From the NCBI GenBank assembly GCA_036489445.1, contig DASXFV010000012.1:1-24953 (forward strand): DNA of 24,953 nucleotides. Direction: 5' to 3'. This DNA comes from DAIDKA01 sp036489445 (GTDB lineage: Bacteria; Pseudomonadota; Gammaproteobacteria; Steroidobacterales; Steroidobacteraceae). Both the position numbers and the translations under genes were made by a program. Shown here one piece after another: positions 1 through 8,912 of this stretch. Numbering within the stretch: the first letter of the stretch is position 1; each line of letters begins with the position of its first letter. The notes under the pieces were generated by a model. That model searched no databases and was not told the origin of the DNA. It was given only the letters and a program-made list of their open reading frames with translations.

Positions 1-1
1 G

Positions 2-1573
2 CAGGATCCTGCCGTCGATGCCATCAACAAGCGTCTGAAGAACATCCGCTTCAAGGCCCCGGCGGGCCAGCACGAAGTGGCCGTGGCTTTTCTGCGTCGC
101 ACCTTCGCGGAATCCGATGACCGCCTGGAGAGCTTCAACGCCAGCGGTGGCCAGGAGCGGGTACTGCGCGTGGCCTCCTTCGAGATCAAGGGCCCGTTCA
201 ACGTCACCGGCATCAGCGACAACGCCAGTCGCCGGAAAATCTTCGTCTGCCATCCGGCAACGGCGGCCGATGAGCAGCCCTGCGCTCGCAACATCGTCCT
301 GAGCCTGGCGCAGCGTGCTTACCGCCGCCCGCTCAGCGATCGGGAAACCCAGGACCTCATGGCCTTCTACCAGAATGGTCGCGAGGGTGCGGACTTCGAT
401 TCGGGCATCCGCTATGCGGTCACCGCCATCCTGGCGAGCCCCAGCTTCCTCTATCGGGCGGAGCTGCCGACGCGGACCGCCAGTGCGGTGAAGACCGCAA
501 ACCTGCAGCCCATCACTGATCTGGACCTCGCCTCGCGCCTGTCGTTCTTCCTGTGGAGCACGGTGCCGGATGATGAGCTGCTGCGCACGGCGACTGCAGG
601 AGCGCTGCACGACCCGGCCGTCATGGCACGCGAAGTGAGCCGCATGCTGGCGGATCCGCGTGCGCAGACCCTGACCACCAATTTTGCGTTCCAGTGGCTG
701 AATGTGCCACGCCTGTCGGAGATCGAACCGGATAGCCGCATCTTCGGTCGCGAGGGCGATGAGCGCGAGGACTTCCGCACCGAACTGCAGCTGTTCATCG
801 ACAGCATCTTCCGCGGCGATGCCAGCGTGCTGGACCTGCTGTCGGCCAACTACACCTATGTGAACGAGCGGCTGGCGCTGTTCTATGGCATCAATGACAT
901 CCGCGGCAGCCGCTTCCGCCGTGTCACCCTGCCGGGTTCCGAGCGCAATGGCCTGCTGGGCAAGGGCGCGGTGCTCATGCTCACCTCCTATCCCACCCGC
1001 ACCGCGCCGGTGCTGCGCGGCAAGTTCGTGCTGGAGAGCCTGATGGGCACGCCGCCCGCGGCGCCGCCGCCGAATGTGCCGTCGCTGAAGGAAAACGAGA
1101 CCGGCAAGAAGGCGCTGTCGGTTCGTGAGCGCATGGAAGGACATCGGGCGAAGCCGGCCTGCTTCGCCTGTCACGGCGTCATGGACCCCTTGGGCCTGGC
1201 GCTGGAGAACTTCGATGCCGTGGGCAAGTACCGGGACATTGATCAGGAGACCCGCCAGCCGATCGACTCCTCGGGCAAGCTCCCGGACGGCACGCAGATC
1301 AATGGGCCGGATGATCTGCGCAAGGCCCTGCTGGCGCAGCCAGATCAGTTTGTGCAGGCCCTGACCATGAATCTCATGACCTACGCCCTGGGCCGCACGG
1401 TCGAGTACTACGACATGCCGACGGTGCGCGCCATCACGCGCAGCTGCGCCAAGGACAATTACCGCTTCGCCTGTCTCGCCACCCAGGTGGTGACCAGCGA
1501 TGCCTTCCGGTTCCGGCGGCCCGCGGAGGCTGCGAAGTCAACCCTTGTGACCCAAACCGTACAACCAGAGTGA
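2..1573 (+). CDS. DUF1592/DUF1588/DUF1585 cytochrome-like protein, 5'-truncated by window edge
   Basis: The reading frame is open from base 2, so the true start lies upstream of the window. The visible part begins in a region (DPAVDAINKRLKNIRFKAP) that matches the middle of the full-length paralogue at 8913-11426. It then continues through the DUF1595, DUF1592, DUF1588 and DUF1585 blocks in that order. Supporting landmarks are ARNIVLSLAQRAYRRPL, DLASRLSFFLWS, and a CFACH heme-type motif (bases 1160-1174) followed by MDPLGLALENFDAVG. These families were first named from planctomycetes and are linked to c-type cytochrome domains; no biochemical function is established. The protein is probably exported, since its paralogue has a signal peptide. 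It ends four bases into the next gene's leader, so it heads a tight operon with the DUF1552, ankyrin and MBL genes. Family assignment is firm; role and substrate are unknown. Confidence 0.88.
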   Translation, partial: QDPAVDAINKRLKNIRFKAPAGQHEVAVAFLRRTFAESDDRLESFNASGGQERVLRVASFEIKGPFNVTGISDNASRRKIFVCHPATAADEQPCARNIVLSLAQRAYRRPLSDRETQDLMAFYQNGREGADFDSGIRYAVTAILASPSFLYRAELPTRTASAVKTANLQPITDLDLASRLSFFLWSTVPDDELLRTATAGALHDPAVMAREVSRMLADPRAQTLTTNFAFQWLNVPRLSEIEPDSRIFGREGDEREDFRTELQLFIDSIFRGDASVLDLLSANYTYVNERLALFYGINDIRGSRFRRVTLPGSERNGLLGKGAVLMLTSYPTRTAPVLRGKFVLESLMGTPPAAPPPNVPSLKENETGKKALSVRERMEGHRAKPACFACHGVMDPLGLALENFDAVGKYRDIDQETRQPIDSSGKLPDGTQINGPDDLRKALLAQPDQFVQALTMNLMTYALGRTVEYYDMPTVRAITRSCAKDNYRFACLATQVVTSDAFRFRRPAEAAKSTLVTQTVQPE

Positions 1574-1578
1574 CCACC

Positions 1579-2898
1579 ATGTTTCTGACACGCAAGCATC
1601 TCTCCCGTCGCACCCTGTTGCGCGGGGCTGGGGCCGCCATCGGCTTGCCGCTGCTGGATGCCATGATTCCGGCGGCGACCGCCCTGGCCGATACCGCCGC
1701 CGCGCCTGCACCGCGCATGGGATTCATCTACTTCCCGCATGGCGCGGTGATGAAGGCATGGATGCCCAGCGCGACCGGCGCCGATTTCCCCATGTCCCCC
1801 ATCCTGAAACCGCTCGAGCCCTTCCGCAGCCATCTGACGGTGATCACCGGTCTGCGCAACAAGGGCGGGGAGAGTTCCGATCCACACGGCATCATGGCGG
1901 GAACCTGGCTCTCATGTGTGGGCCCGACCGATCATGCCGGCAGTCCCGACCGCGGCATCACGGCCGATCAGCTCGCGGCGCGCAGGATTGGCCAGGACAC
2001 CCCCATGCCCTCGCTGGAAATCGCCGGCGAAGGCGGCGTGACCACCTGCAGCGCCAATGCGGTGGGCTGCGGTTTCGGCAGCACCACGGCGTTTCGCACG
2101 CCGACGCAGCCACTGCCCATGGAAGACAATCCGCGCAAGGTGTTCTATTCGCTGTTCGGCCAGGGCGATACCACCACCGAGCGCAAGCAGATCAACGCCG
2201 AGACCGGCAGCCTCCTGGACTTCGTGAAAGAGAGCGCCGGCAACCTGCGCAGCCAGCTCGGTACAGCGGATCGCGCCCGGGTCGGGGATTACCTGGACTC
2301 GGTACGCGAGATCGAGCATCGCGTACAGAAGATGAGCCAGAGTGCCGCCAGCAAGATCAATGTACCGGACGCGCCCCAGGGCATTCCGGATAATTTCGGC
2401 GAGGAGCTGGGGACAATGTTCGAGATGATGGCGCTGGCGTACCAGGCCAATCTCACGCGCGTGGCATCCTTCATGATCGCCAAGGAAGTGACCATGCGCA
2501 CCTACAACGTGGTCAATGTGCCGGATGCATTCCATCCGCTGTCGCATCATCAGAATGATCCGGAGAAGCTCGACAAGCTGGTCCGCATCCAGAACTGGCA
2601 CACCGCGCAGTTCGCGAAGTTCATCAAGCGTCTGTCGGCCATGCCGGATGGCGACGGCACGATGCTGGATCACTCCATCATTCTGTTCGGCAGCAACATG
2701 AGCAACAGCGACCTGCATAACAATGATCCGCTGCCCTCAGCCGTGCTGGGTCGTGGCTATGGGCGTATCAAGGGCAACCAGCACCTGCACTATCCGCAGG
2801 ACACCCCGCATGCCAACCTGCTGCTGACGCTGCTGGATCGGGCGGGGGTGACGCTGCCGGCGTTGGGCAACAGCACCGGAATGCTGGCGGAGGTCTAA
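1579..2898 (+). CDS. DUF1552 (HXXSHH) family protein, Tat-exported
   Basis: This encodes 439 residues from ATG 1579. A GTG at 1570 is also in frame, but the paralogue at 7583-8902 starts at the residue matching ATG 1579, so I prefer that. The N-terminus has a twin-arginine signal (SRRTLLRG, residues about 9-16), then a hydrophobic stretch ending ATALA, implying folded export by Tat. The defining motif HPLSHH is present near residue 318, and LFGSNMSNSDLH follows nearer the C-terminus. Pfam DUF1552 has no proven activity. DUF1552 genes are commonly found beside DUF1592 genes, as here, suggesting the two act together in the periplasm. The stop of the upstream gene lies only 5 bases before this ATG, so translation is probably coupled. 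Confidence 0.9.
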   Translation: MFLTRKHLSRRTLLRGAGAAIGLPLLDAMIPAATALADTAAAPAPRMGFIYFPHGAVMKAWMPSATGADFPMSPILKPLEPFRSHLTVITGLRNKGGESSDPHGIMAGTWLSCVGPTDHAGSPDRGITADQLAARRIGQDTPMPSLEIAGEGGVTTCSANAVGCGFGSTTAFRTPTQPLPMEDNPRKVFYSLFGQGDTTTERKQINAETGSLLDFVKESAGNLRSQLGTADRARVGDYLDSVREIEHRVQKMSQSAASKINVPDAPQGIPDNFGEELGTMFEMMALAYQANLTRVASFMIAKEVTMRTYNVVNVPDAFHPLSHHQNDPEKLDKLVRIQNWHTAQFAKFIKRLSAMPDGDGTMLDHSIILFGSNMSNSDLHNNDPLPSAVLGRGYGRIKGNQHLHYPQDTPHANLLLTLLDRAGVTLPALGNSTGMLAEV

Positions 2899-2904
2899 AG
2901 CACT

Positions 2905-4386
2905 GTGAGCACGGTTTCCAAGCAAGTGCTGATCGGGCTGCTCGCGGCAGTGATGGGCCATGCGGCGCTGGCCGCGGATGTGGACGCCACGGCCAGCGAT
3001 GGTTCCACCGCCCTGCTGTGGGCCGCGCATCGCGGTGATGCCGCACAGGTCAAGCGCCTGATTGCGGCCGGCGCGAATGTCTCCCTGGCCAACCACTACG
3101 GCGCCACACCGATGTCCGAGGCCGCAACTCAGGGCGAAACCGATGTCATCGCACTGCTGCTGAAGGCCGGGGCCGATGTGAACTCTGCCAACGCCGAAGG
3201 CGAAACGGCGTTGATGGAAGTGGCGCGCACCGGACGCCTTGACGCCGCCCGCTTGCTGCTCAGTCACGGCGCCAATGTTCAGGCCCGCGAGACCTGGGGC
3301 GGTCAGACCGCGCTGATGTGGGCCGTGACGCAGAATCATCCCGACATGATGAAGCTGCTGATCCAGCACGGCGCACAGGTCAATGCCCGCTCCAGAGTGC
3401 ATGACTGGCAGCGCAAAGTGACCGCCGAAGGCCGCCCCAAGGACATGCATCGGGGCGGCCTGACGCCGCTGCTGTACGCGGTGCGCGACGGCTGTATGCC
3501 CTGCACCCAGATCCTGCTGAAGGCGGGAGCCGAGTTGAATCTGCCGGACCCGGACAAGGTCTCGCCACTGGAGATCGCGCTCCTCAATCTGCATTGGGAT
3601 ATGGCGAAGTTCCTCATCACTCAGGGCGCGGAGGTGCATGGTTGGGACGAGTGGGGCCAGACACCCCTGTACGTGGCGGTGGACATGAACACCGTGCCCG
3701 CCAGCGGGCATGGAGATCAGCCCTCCACCGACAAGACCCAGGGCATCGAAGTCATCGGCATGCTGCTGGACCGCGGCGCCAATCCCAACGCTCAGTTGAT
3801 GGTCGCGCCGCCGCTGCGACAAGCCGTGTTCGACCGCAACGCCGATCAGATGTTCACCACCGGGGCCACGCCGTTGCTGCGGGCGACCCGCGGTGCCGAC
3901 ATTCCCGCGATGCAGCTGCTGCTGGCGCATGGCGCCCTGGTGGACCTGCCGAACGTGGACGGAGTGACACCTTTCCTGGCGGCAGCCGGTGCCGGACGCA
4001 ACGTGCCCGCGACCCGCGGTAAGTTCCGCACGGAGGCCCAGGCCATCGAAACTGCGAAGCTGCTGCAGGCGGCTGGCGCGAATGTACATGCCGCCACCCA
4101 TTCGGGCGAAACGGCGCTGCATAGCGCCGCGCTGCGGGGGTGGAGTGACATGGTCAGCTACCTGGTGCAGTCGGGCGTAAAGCTGGATGCGGAAGCGAAA
4201 TCAGGCCTGACTCCGCTCGACTACGCCATGGGGCGCTACCAGCCTGGATTCCTGGAACCCAAGCCAGCCCCCTTCACCGCCACCGCCGCGTTGCTGCGCA
4301 AACTCGGCGCGCAGGAAGAGCACACCCACTTGCCACCCTGGTCCGGTGTGCCAACGCCCACGATCACGGCACAGATACCTCAATAA
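2905..4386 (+). CDS. Periplasmic ankyrin-repeat protein (cassette A)
   Basis: This encodes 493 residues from GTG 2905, with GGAGGT about 10 bases upstream (2889-2894, inside the previous gene's end). A Sec signal peptide (VLIGLLAAVMGHAALA, cleavage near residue 24) is followed by about ten ankyrin repeats with the usual xGxTALxxAAxxG and LLxxGAxVN cores. Three non-repeat stretches are shared with the paralogue at 6075-7577: an arginine-rich insert around residues 166-190, a CMPC motif (C197, C200), and a WDEWGQTPLYVAVDMNT block followed by QPSTDKT. Ankyrin repeats usually mediate protein binding, so this may scaffold the neighbouring DUF1592, DUF1552 and MBL proteins; that is inference. The gene starts 6 bases after the DUF1552 stop. 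Confidence 0.9.
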   Translation: MSTVSKQVLIGLLAAVMGHAALAADVDATASDGSTALLWAAHRGDAAQVKRLIAAGANVSLANHYGATPMSEAATQGETDVIALLLKAGADVNSANAEGETALMEVARTGRLDAARLLLSHGANVQARETWGGQTALMWAVTQNHPDMMKLLIQHGAQVNARSRVHDWQRKVTAEGRPKDMHRGGLTPLLYAVRDGCMPCTQILLKAGAELNLPDPDKVSPLEIALLNLHWDMAKFLITQGAEVHGWDEWGQTPLYVAVDMNTVPASGHGDQPSTDKTQGIEVIGMLLDRGANPNAQLMVAPPLRQAVFDRNADQMFTTGATPLLRATRGADIPAMQLLLAHGALVDLPNVDGVTPFLAAAGAGRNVPATRGKFRTEAQAIETAKLLQAAGANVHAATHSGETALHSAALRGWSDMVSYLVQSGVKLDAEAKSGLTPLDYAMGRYQPGFLEPKPAPFTATAALLRKLGAQEEHTHLPPWSGVPTPTITAQIPQ

Positions 4387-4387
4387 G

Positions 4388-5365
4388 ATGACTTTCACTT
4401 CGCGACGCAGATTTCTGCAAACCGTCATGGGGAGCAGCGCCGTCGGCGTGCTCACTGGCATGCTGTCCGGATGCACCACCCCCCCGCGCGCCTCCACCCC
4501 TGAAACCACTGCCGGCGAGGCCACACCGGGTGCGCCACCGGCGCATTACGTCACCACCTCGCTGGCCGATGGTCTGTGGCTGATCACGGGTGGGGCGGCC
4601 AATGTCGTCGCCGCACGCGGACCGGATGGCCTGGTGCTGGTGGATGGCGGTCTGGAGCAGGATGCCGCCCAGCTGCAGCGGGTGGTACTCAAGGACTGCG
4701 GCGCGACGCGCATCGCTACCTTGTTCAACACCCACTGGCACCCCGAGCAGACCGGAGCCAACACTCGGCTGGGCAGGAGCGGCGCGCAGATCATTGCACA
4801 CGAAAAAACGCGGTTGTGGTTGACCCAGAAGATCGTCGTCGACTGGCGTCCCGGCAGCTACGGCCCGTTCACGGCCCCTGCACTGCCGACAGTGACGACC
4901 TATGCCACTGGCACACTGGCCTTTGGCTCGCAGCACGCCGATTACGGCCACCTCGGCCAGGCACACACCGACGGCGACCTGTACGTGTACTTGCGCGAGT
5001 CGAATGTCCTGGTCGCGGGCGGCGTGGTGTCCGCGGATCGGTGGCCCATCCTGGACTGGCAAACCGGTGGCTGGATCGCCGGCCTGGTCGGCGCGCACGA
5101 CCGGCTCATCAAGGTGTGCAATGACAGCACCCGCATCATTCCGGCCAACGGACCGGTGATCTCACTGGCCGATCTCAAGGCCATGCGCGCGATGTACTTC
5201 ACCATCTATCAGCGCATGGTCAAGGCGCTGACCAGTGGCCTGTCGCCTGCCGAAACCGTGGCTGAGGGTCCCACCCGGGAATTCCAGCCCACCTGGGGCA
5301 GCCCGGACCGGTTCGTCGCAGAGGCCTTCAAGAGCCAATGGCCGCATCAGGCGCCTAACGCCTGA
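4388..5365 (+). CDS. MBL-fold metallo-hydrolase-like Tat lipoprotein (cassette A)
   Basis: This encodes 325 residues from ATG 4388, one base after the ankyrin gene's TAA. The N-terminus reads TSRRRFLQT, a twin-arginine motif, and continues to a lipobox L26-S27-G28... with Cys29 (LSGC), so it is probably a Tat-exported lipoprotein. The core is a metallo-beta-lactamase fold: LVDGG (residues 84-88), NTHWHPEQTG (114-123), IIAHE (135-139), and AHTDGD (192-197). The usual HxHxDH metal motif is altered to H116-W-H118-P-E120-Q121. The usual late GHG histidine is N254 (IPANGP), and the usual bridging Asp after VxAG is Gly. The protein may bind one metal or none. It is closely similar to the cassette B MBL protein at 11428-12420, which keeps HWHWDH. 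Substrate is unknown. Confidence 0.88.
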   Translation: MTFTSRRRFLQTVMGSSAVGVLTGMLSGCTTPPRASTPETTAGEATPGAPPAHYVTTSLADGLWLITGGAANVVAARGPDGLVLVDGGLEQDAAQLQRVVLKDCGATRIATLFNTHWHPEQTGANTRLGRSGAQIIAHEKTRLWLTQKIVVDWRPGSYGPFTAPALPTVTTYATGTLAFGSQHADYGHLGQAHTDGDLYVYLRESNVLVAGGVVSADRWPILDWQTGGWIAGLVGAHDRLIKVCNDSTRIIPANGPVISLADLKAMRAMYFTIYQRMVKALTSGLSPAETVAEGPTREFQPTWGSPDRFVAEAFKSQWPHQAPNA

Positions 5366-5404
5366 GAGGTCACGGGCGATTGGCTGAAACGGCCGCTCTG
5401 CACT

Positions 5405-6016
5405 TTAGGCCGCTGGTGCTGGGGCAGCCGGGGCCGCGTCAGTCGGCGCAGGCAACGGACGCAGCACATCGACGCTGAACTGAATGTTGCCGATCGATAC
5501 CTGGTGCGGCACACAGCTCGAGTGGTAGAGCAGATTGCGCGTGGTGAACAGCGGCAGCGCCTGCTTCTTCAGCTGTTCCAGAAGTTCGCACTGCCCCTGG
5601 TCAAACTCGAATCCGCGCAACCTGGCCAGATCAACGGTTTGCCAGCGCGTCGCATGCGCCGTGGTGTCCCCGACCTTGCCGATCTCATCGGGTGTCGCCG
5701 GCACCAGCACCGAGAAGCGCACGCTCACCCCCGGAAAGGGCTCCGGCGCACCGGTCAGACGGGTACAGCCCGTGGAATGAATCTGCAGATCCTTCTTGCG
5801 TGCCCCAAGGGCCAGCAGGACCTCGCGCACATTGTCCCGCAGCCCATCGCAGGAATAATGGGTGGTAAAGCCCATATAGGTGAAACTGAGTTTGCGCTGT
5901 ACCCAATGCGCCGCGGGGGACGCCACGGAAGTCGCGGGGACCGAGGCCGTATCGGCTGCACGGGCCGCGCTCATGCCCAGACCTGCCGCCAGTATCCACA
6001 CCACTGACTGGTTCAT
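5405..6016 (-). CDS. Secreted four-cysteine protein of unknown function
   Basis: This encodes 203 residues. I chose ATG 6014-6016 because GGGAG lies 8 bases upstream and a clean Sec signal peptide follows (VVWILAAGLGMSAARA, cleavage near residue 20). The mature protein has four cysteines (C56, C84, C143, C168), which could form two disulfides in the periplasm, and ends in a low-complexity Pro/Ala tail. I do not recognise the family. It lies 58 bases downstream of the cassette B ankyrin gene on the same strand, so it may be the last gene of that operon. It also converges on the cassette A MBL gene, 39 bases away. Cassette A shows no counterpart inside the window. Confidence 0.75.
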   Translation of the reverse strand: MNQSVVWILAAGLGMSAARAADTASVPATSVASPAAHWVQRKLSFTYMGFTTHYSCDGLRDNVREVLLALGARKKDLQIHSTGCTRLTGAPEPFPGVSVRFSVLVPATPDEIGKVGDTTAHATRWQTVDLARLRGFEFDQGQCELLEQLKKQALPLFTTRNLLYHSSCVPHQVSIGNIQFSVDVLRPLPAPTDAAPAAPAPAA

Positions 6017-6074
6017 CGGAATGCTCCCGCAAGGTGGAGGTCCAGCCACTTTAGCGCTTCTATTGCACTCCCGA

Positions 6075-7577
6075 TCAGGTCTTCGATGCCAGCTTCGTCA
6101 AAAGCGCGGCCGTGTCCTTGTGCGCCTCCCCGCCGCCGCCCACTCCGGGCCGACCGGAGAAGCTCACCTTGCCTTCCGCGACATCCAGTGGCGTGCTGCC
6201 AAAACGGTCCTTGGCGTTGAGCGCTGCGCCATGATCGGCCAGCAGTTGCACAAAGTTGTTCCAGCCCGCCTGCGCCGCGCCATGCAGCGCGGTCTGGCCA
6301 TTGTTATTGGTCGCGTTCACGTTGACGCCCGTCTTCAGCAGCAGCTTTGCGGAGGCGATGCACTTCTGCTCGTTGCGAAACCGGGCGCGAATGTCGATGG
6401 TGGTCGAACCGATACCCGCCGCGGCCATCAGCGGCGTAATCCCCAAAGAGTTGGGCAGATCGGGCATTGCCCCGTGAGCCAGCAGCAACTGGATGGACGC
6501 CGTGTCACCAGCCTTGGCGGCACGAATCAACGGCGTCGTGCCAACGGTCAGCATGCCATCGCCGCCCCGATCCTGACCCAATGAGCGGTACGGCGGGAAC
6601 AGCTTCAGCTGCATGTTCGGATTGGCACCGGCCTTGAGCAACATGTCGATCACATCCAGCGCGGTGGTCTTGTCCGCCGAGGGTCGGTCTGGACGTCCGC
6701 CGCGCGGGGTGGTGTTGTAGTCGATCGCGCAGTACAACGGGGCGCGTCCCCAGATGTCCCAGGTATTCACATTCGCGCCGGCCTTGATGAGTACCGCCGC
6801 AGTATCAAACTGGGCATTGAGAGTCGCCATGATCAGTGGCGTGATGCCTTCCGGATCGGCCATGTCCACGTCTGCATGCGCCTTGGCCAGTTCCGCGGCA
6901 CAGGCAGCGCAGCCTTCGCGCGCCGCAAAGAGCAGCGCAGTGAGGCCCCCCAATGGGCGATTTTGCGGACGCGGCTCGGCGGTGACGCGTCGCGGCCATT
7001 GACGCACTGCCTCGCGCGCGTTGACGTCGGCGCCATGGGAAATCAGGAACTGCACCATGGCCGGCTGACTTTGCGCACTGGCCCACATCAGCGCGGTCTG
7101 GCCGCGCCACTTCTCGCTGGCGTTCACATTGGCGCCATGCGCCACGAGCACCCTGGCAGCCTCCACGATACTCGTTCGCGCCACCGTCATCAGGGCTGTC
7201 TGGCCGTCCGCATTGGGTGACTCCACGTTCGCGCCGGCTTCCAGCAACACCCGCAACGCCTCCGGATCTGCCCGTTCGGCAGCCTCGGCCAACGGCGTCG
7301 ACCCATAGTCGTTGGTGACGTCAGCCTTCGCGCCGGCCTTGAGCAGGCGCCGGATCAGGGGCACATCATCGTGGTAGGCGGCCCAGTGCAATGCCGTGGT
7401 GCCGTCATCCTGGCGCGCATTCACATCGGCCCGCTGGTCCACCAGCGCCATCGCGGCCGCGGAATTGCCGGCCTCGGCGACATCCAGCAGGGAATCCGCC
7501 GCGTGGGCGCCCGCCGCAGCACAGCACAACACGGCTGCCGCCGCCACGGCCGGGAACAGGGTTGATCGAATCGCCAC
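6075..7577 (-). CDS. Periplasmic ankyrin-repeat protein (cassette B)
   Basis: This encodes 500 residues from GTG 7577, 5 bases after the DUF1552 stop. A GGAG lies about 11 bases upstream. The signal peptide (LFPAVAAAAVLCCAAAGAHA) is cleaved near residue 26. About ten ankyrin repeats follow. It is collinear with the cassette A ankyrin protein over its whole length. Shared non-repeat features are the insert QWPRRVTAEPRP (residues about 193-204), a CAAC motif (C223, C226), WDIWGRAPLYCAIDYNT, and RPSADKT. These stretches are better conserved between the paralogues than a generic ankyrin scaffold would need, so they probably form a specific binding surface. There is no recognisable enzymatic domain. 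Role in the cassette is inferred to be scaffolding or partner recognition. Confidence 0.9.
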   Translation of the reverse strand: MAIRSTLFPAVAAAAVLCCAAAGAHAADSLLDVAEAGNSAAAMALVDQRADVNARQDDGTTALHWAAYHDDVPLIRRLLKAGAKADVTNDYGSTPLAEAAERADPEALRVLLEAGANVESPNADGQTALMTVARTSIVEAARVLVAHGANVNASEKWRGQTALMWASAQSQPAMVQFLISHGADVNAREAVRQWPRRVTAEPRPQNRPLGGLTALLFAAREGCAACAAELAKAHADVDMADPEGITPLIMATLNAQFDTAAVLIKAGANVNTWDIWGRAPLYCAIDYNTTPRGGRPDRPSADKTTALDVIDMLLKAGANPNMQLKLFPPYRSLGQDRGGDGMLTVGTTPLIRAAKAGDTASIQLLLAHGAMPDLPNSLGITPLMAAAGIGSTTIDIRARFRNEQKCIASAKLLLKTGVNVNATNNNGQTALHGAAQAGWNNFVQLLADHGAALNAKDRFGSTPLDVAEGKVSFSGRPGVGGGGEAHKDTAALLTKLASKT

Positions 7578-7582
7578 TGAAA

Positions 7583-8902
7583 TCAGATCTCCGTGAGTTG
7601 TCCGGTGCTGTCACCGAATTTCTCTGTCGGGATACCGATCCTGTTCAGCAGGGCCACGTGCAGGTTGGCGATCGGAGTGTGGTCCGGAAACCGCAGGTGC
7701 TGGTTGCCCTTGATCCGGCCGCCACCCAGCCCGACGATCGCGGTCGGCAGTGGAAAGTGATCATGCAGATTGCTGTTGCTCATGTTGCTGCCGAACAGAA
7801 TGATCGAGTTGTCCAGCATGGTGCCCTCGCCGTCCGGCAGCTCCGACAGCCGCTTGACGAACTTGGCGAACATCGCGGTATTGAAGGCCTGCACCTTGGC
7901 CAGACGCGCCATCTTCGCCGCGTCATTCTGGTGATGCGACAGCGGATGGAAGGCGTCATTGACGCCAATGAAGGTGTAGGGCTGGTTGCTGACTTCCGCG
8001 GCCACCATCATGCTGGCCACGCGGGTGAGGTTCGCCTGATAAGCCAGCGCGATGAGTTCATACATGAGGTGCATGTGCTCATCGAACGCAGCCGGGATAC
8101 CGGCTGGCGCATCCGGGATCTGCATCTGCGACACATCGCGATGTTCCATCTTTTCCAGACGGCGCTGGATTTCCTGCACCTGATCCAGGTAATCCGACAG
8201 CAGCGCCTTGTCGCGGGCACCCAGGGTACGCGACAAGTCCGACGCATCGCTCCTGACCAGGTCGATGATGCTGGCGTTCTCACGCAGCAGGGCCGAGCGC
8301 TCCTCGGTGGTGTCACCCTGACCGAACATCTGCTGGAAGACCTTGCGCGGATTGTGCTCCATGGGCAGCGGCGTCGAGGGGGTGCTGAAAGCAATGGTCT
8401 TGCCGTAGCTGCAGCCGTAATTGCGATCGCAGGACCCTTCTCCACCTCGCTCTTCGGTCGCCACTTCAAGCGATGGCATGGCCGTGTCCTGACCGATTTT
8501 CTGCGCAGCAACCTGGTCGACGGTCACCCCACCATAGGGATCATGACTGATGCGCGGCGGTACGCAGGACAGCCAAGTGCCGGGCGTGATGGCGTGCACC
8601 GGGGCGGCAATGGCGGATTTGTTCTCCAGCCCCGTGACGATGGTCACGTGCTTCTGGAAGGGTTTCAGCGAGGCGATGATCTCGGGGAAATCAAAGTTCG
8701 CCCCCTCCGCCTTGGGCGTCCACTTGTCCATGACCGCGCCATGCGGAAAGTAGATGAAGGCGACCCGCGGCTTCGCCGCGGCGGCCGTCTTCGCGAGGGC
8801 GGTGGCGGCAGGGAGCATGGCATCCAGCAATGGCAGGCTGACGCTGACGCCGAGTCCTCGCAGGACTGTGCGGCGACTGAGGTGCTTTTTGGTGATAAAC
8901 AT
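7583..8902 (-). CDS. DUF1552 (HXXSHH) family protein, Tat-exported (cassette B)
   Basis: This encodes 439 residues, the same length as the cassette A copy. The start at ATG 8900-8902 is supported by AAGGGG 6 bases upstream and by the match MFITKKHLSRR against MFLTRKHLSRR in the paralogue. The Tat signal SRRTVLRG is followed by a hydrophobic stretch to AATALA. The HPLSHH motif and LFGSNMSNSNLHDHFPLP are present. It starts 10 bases after the DUF1592 stop and ends 5 bases before the ankyrin gene, so all three are probably one transcript. The family has no proven biochemical activity; a periplasmic role with the DUF1592 protein is inferred from their recurrent pairing. Confidence 0.92.
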   Translation of the reverse strand: MFITKKHLSRRTVLRGLGVSVSLPLLDAMLPAATALAKTAAAAKPRVAFIYFPHGAVMDKWTPKAEGANFDFPEIIASLKPFQKHVTIVTGLENKSAIAAPVHAITPGTWLSCVPPRISHDPYGGVTVDQVAAQKIGQDTAMPSLEVATEERGGEGSCDRNYGCSYGKTIAFSTPSTPLPMEHNPRKVFQQMFGQGDTTEERSALLRENASIIDLVRSDASDLSRTLGARDKALLSDYLDQVQEIQRRLEKMEHRDVSQMQIPDAPAGIPAAFDEHMHLMYELIALAYQANLTRVASMMVAAEVSNQPYTFIGVNDAFHPLSHHQNDAAKMARLAKVQAFNTAMFAKFVKRLSELPDGEGTMLDNSIILFGSNMSNSNLHDHFPLPTAIVGLGGGRIKGNQHLRFPDHTPIANLHVALLNRIGIPTEKFGDSTGQLTEI

Positions 8903-8912
8903 GGGTTGCCCC

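Noticed and set aside
2737..4122. A - strand open frame opposite the cassette A ankyrin gene, with periodic sequence
   Set aside because: The periodicity is only the mirror of the ankyrin repeats on the other strand.
5366..5404. A terminator between the two converging cassettes
   Set aside because: I looked for a stem in the 39-base gap and found none that is convincing.
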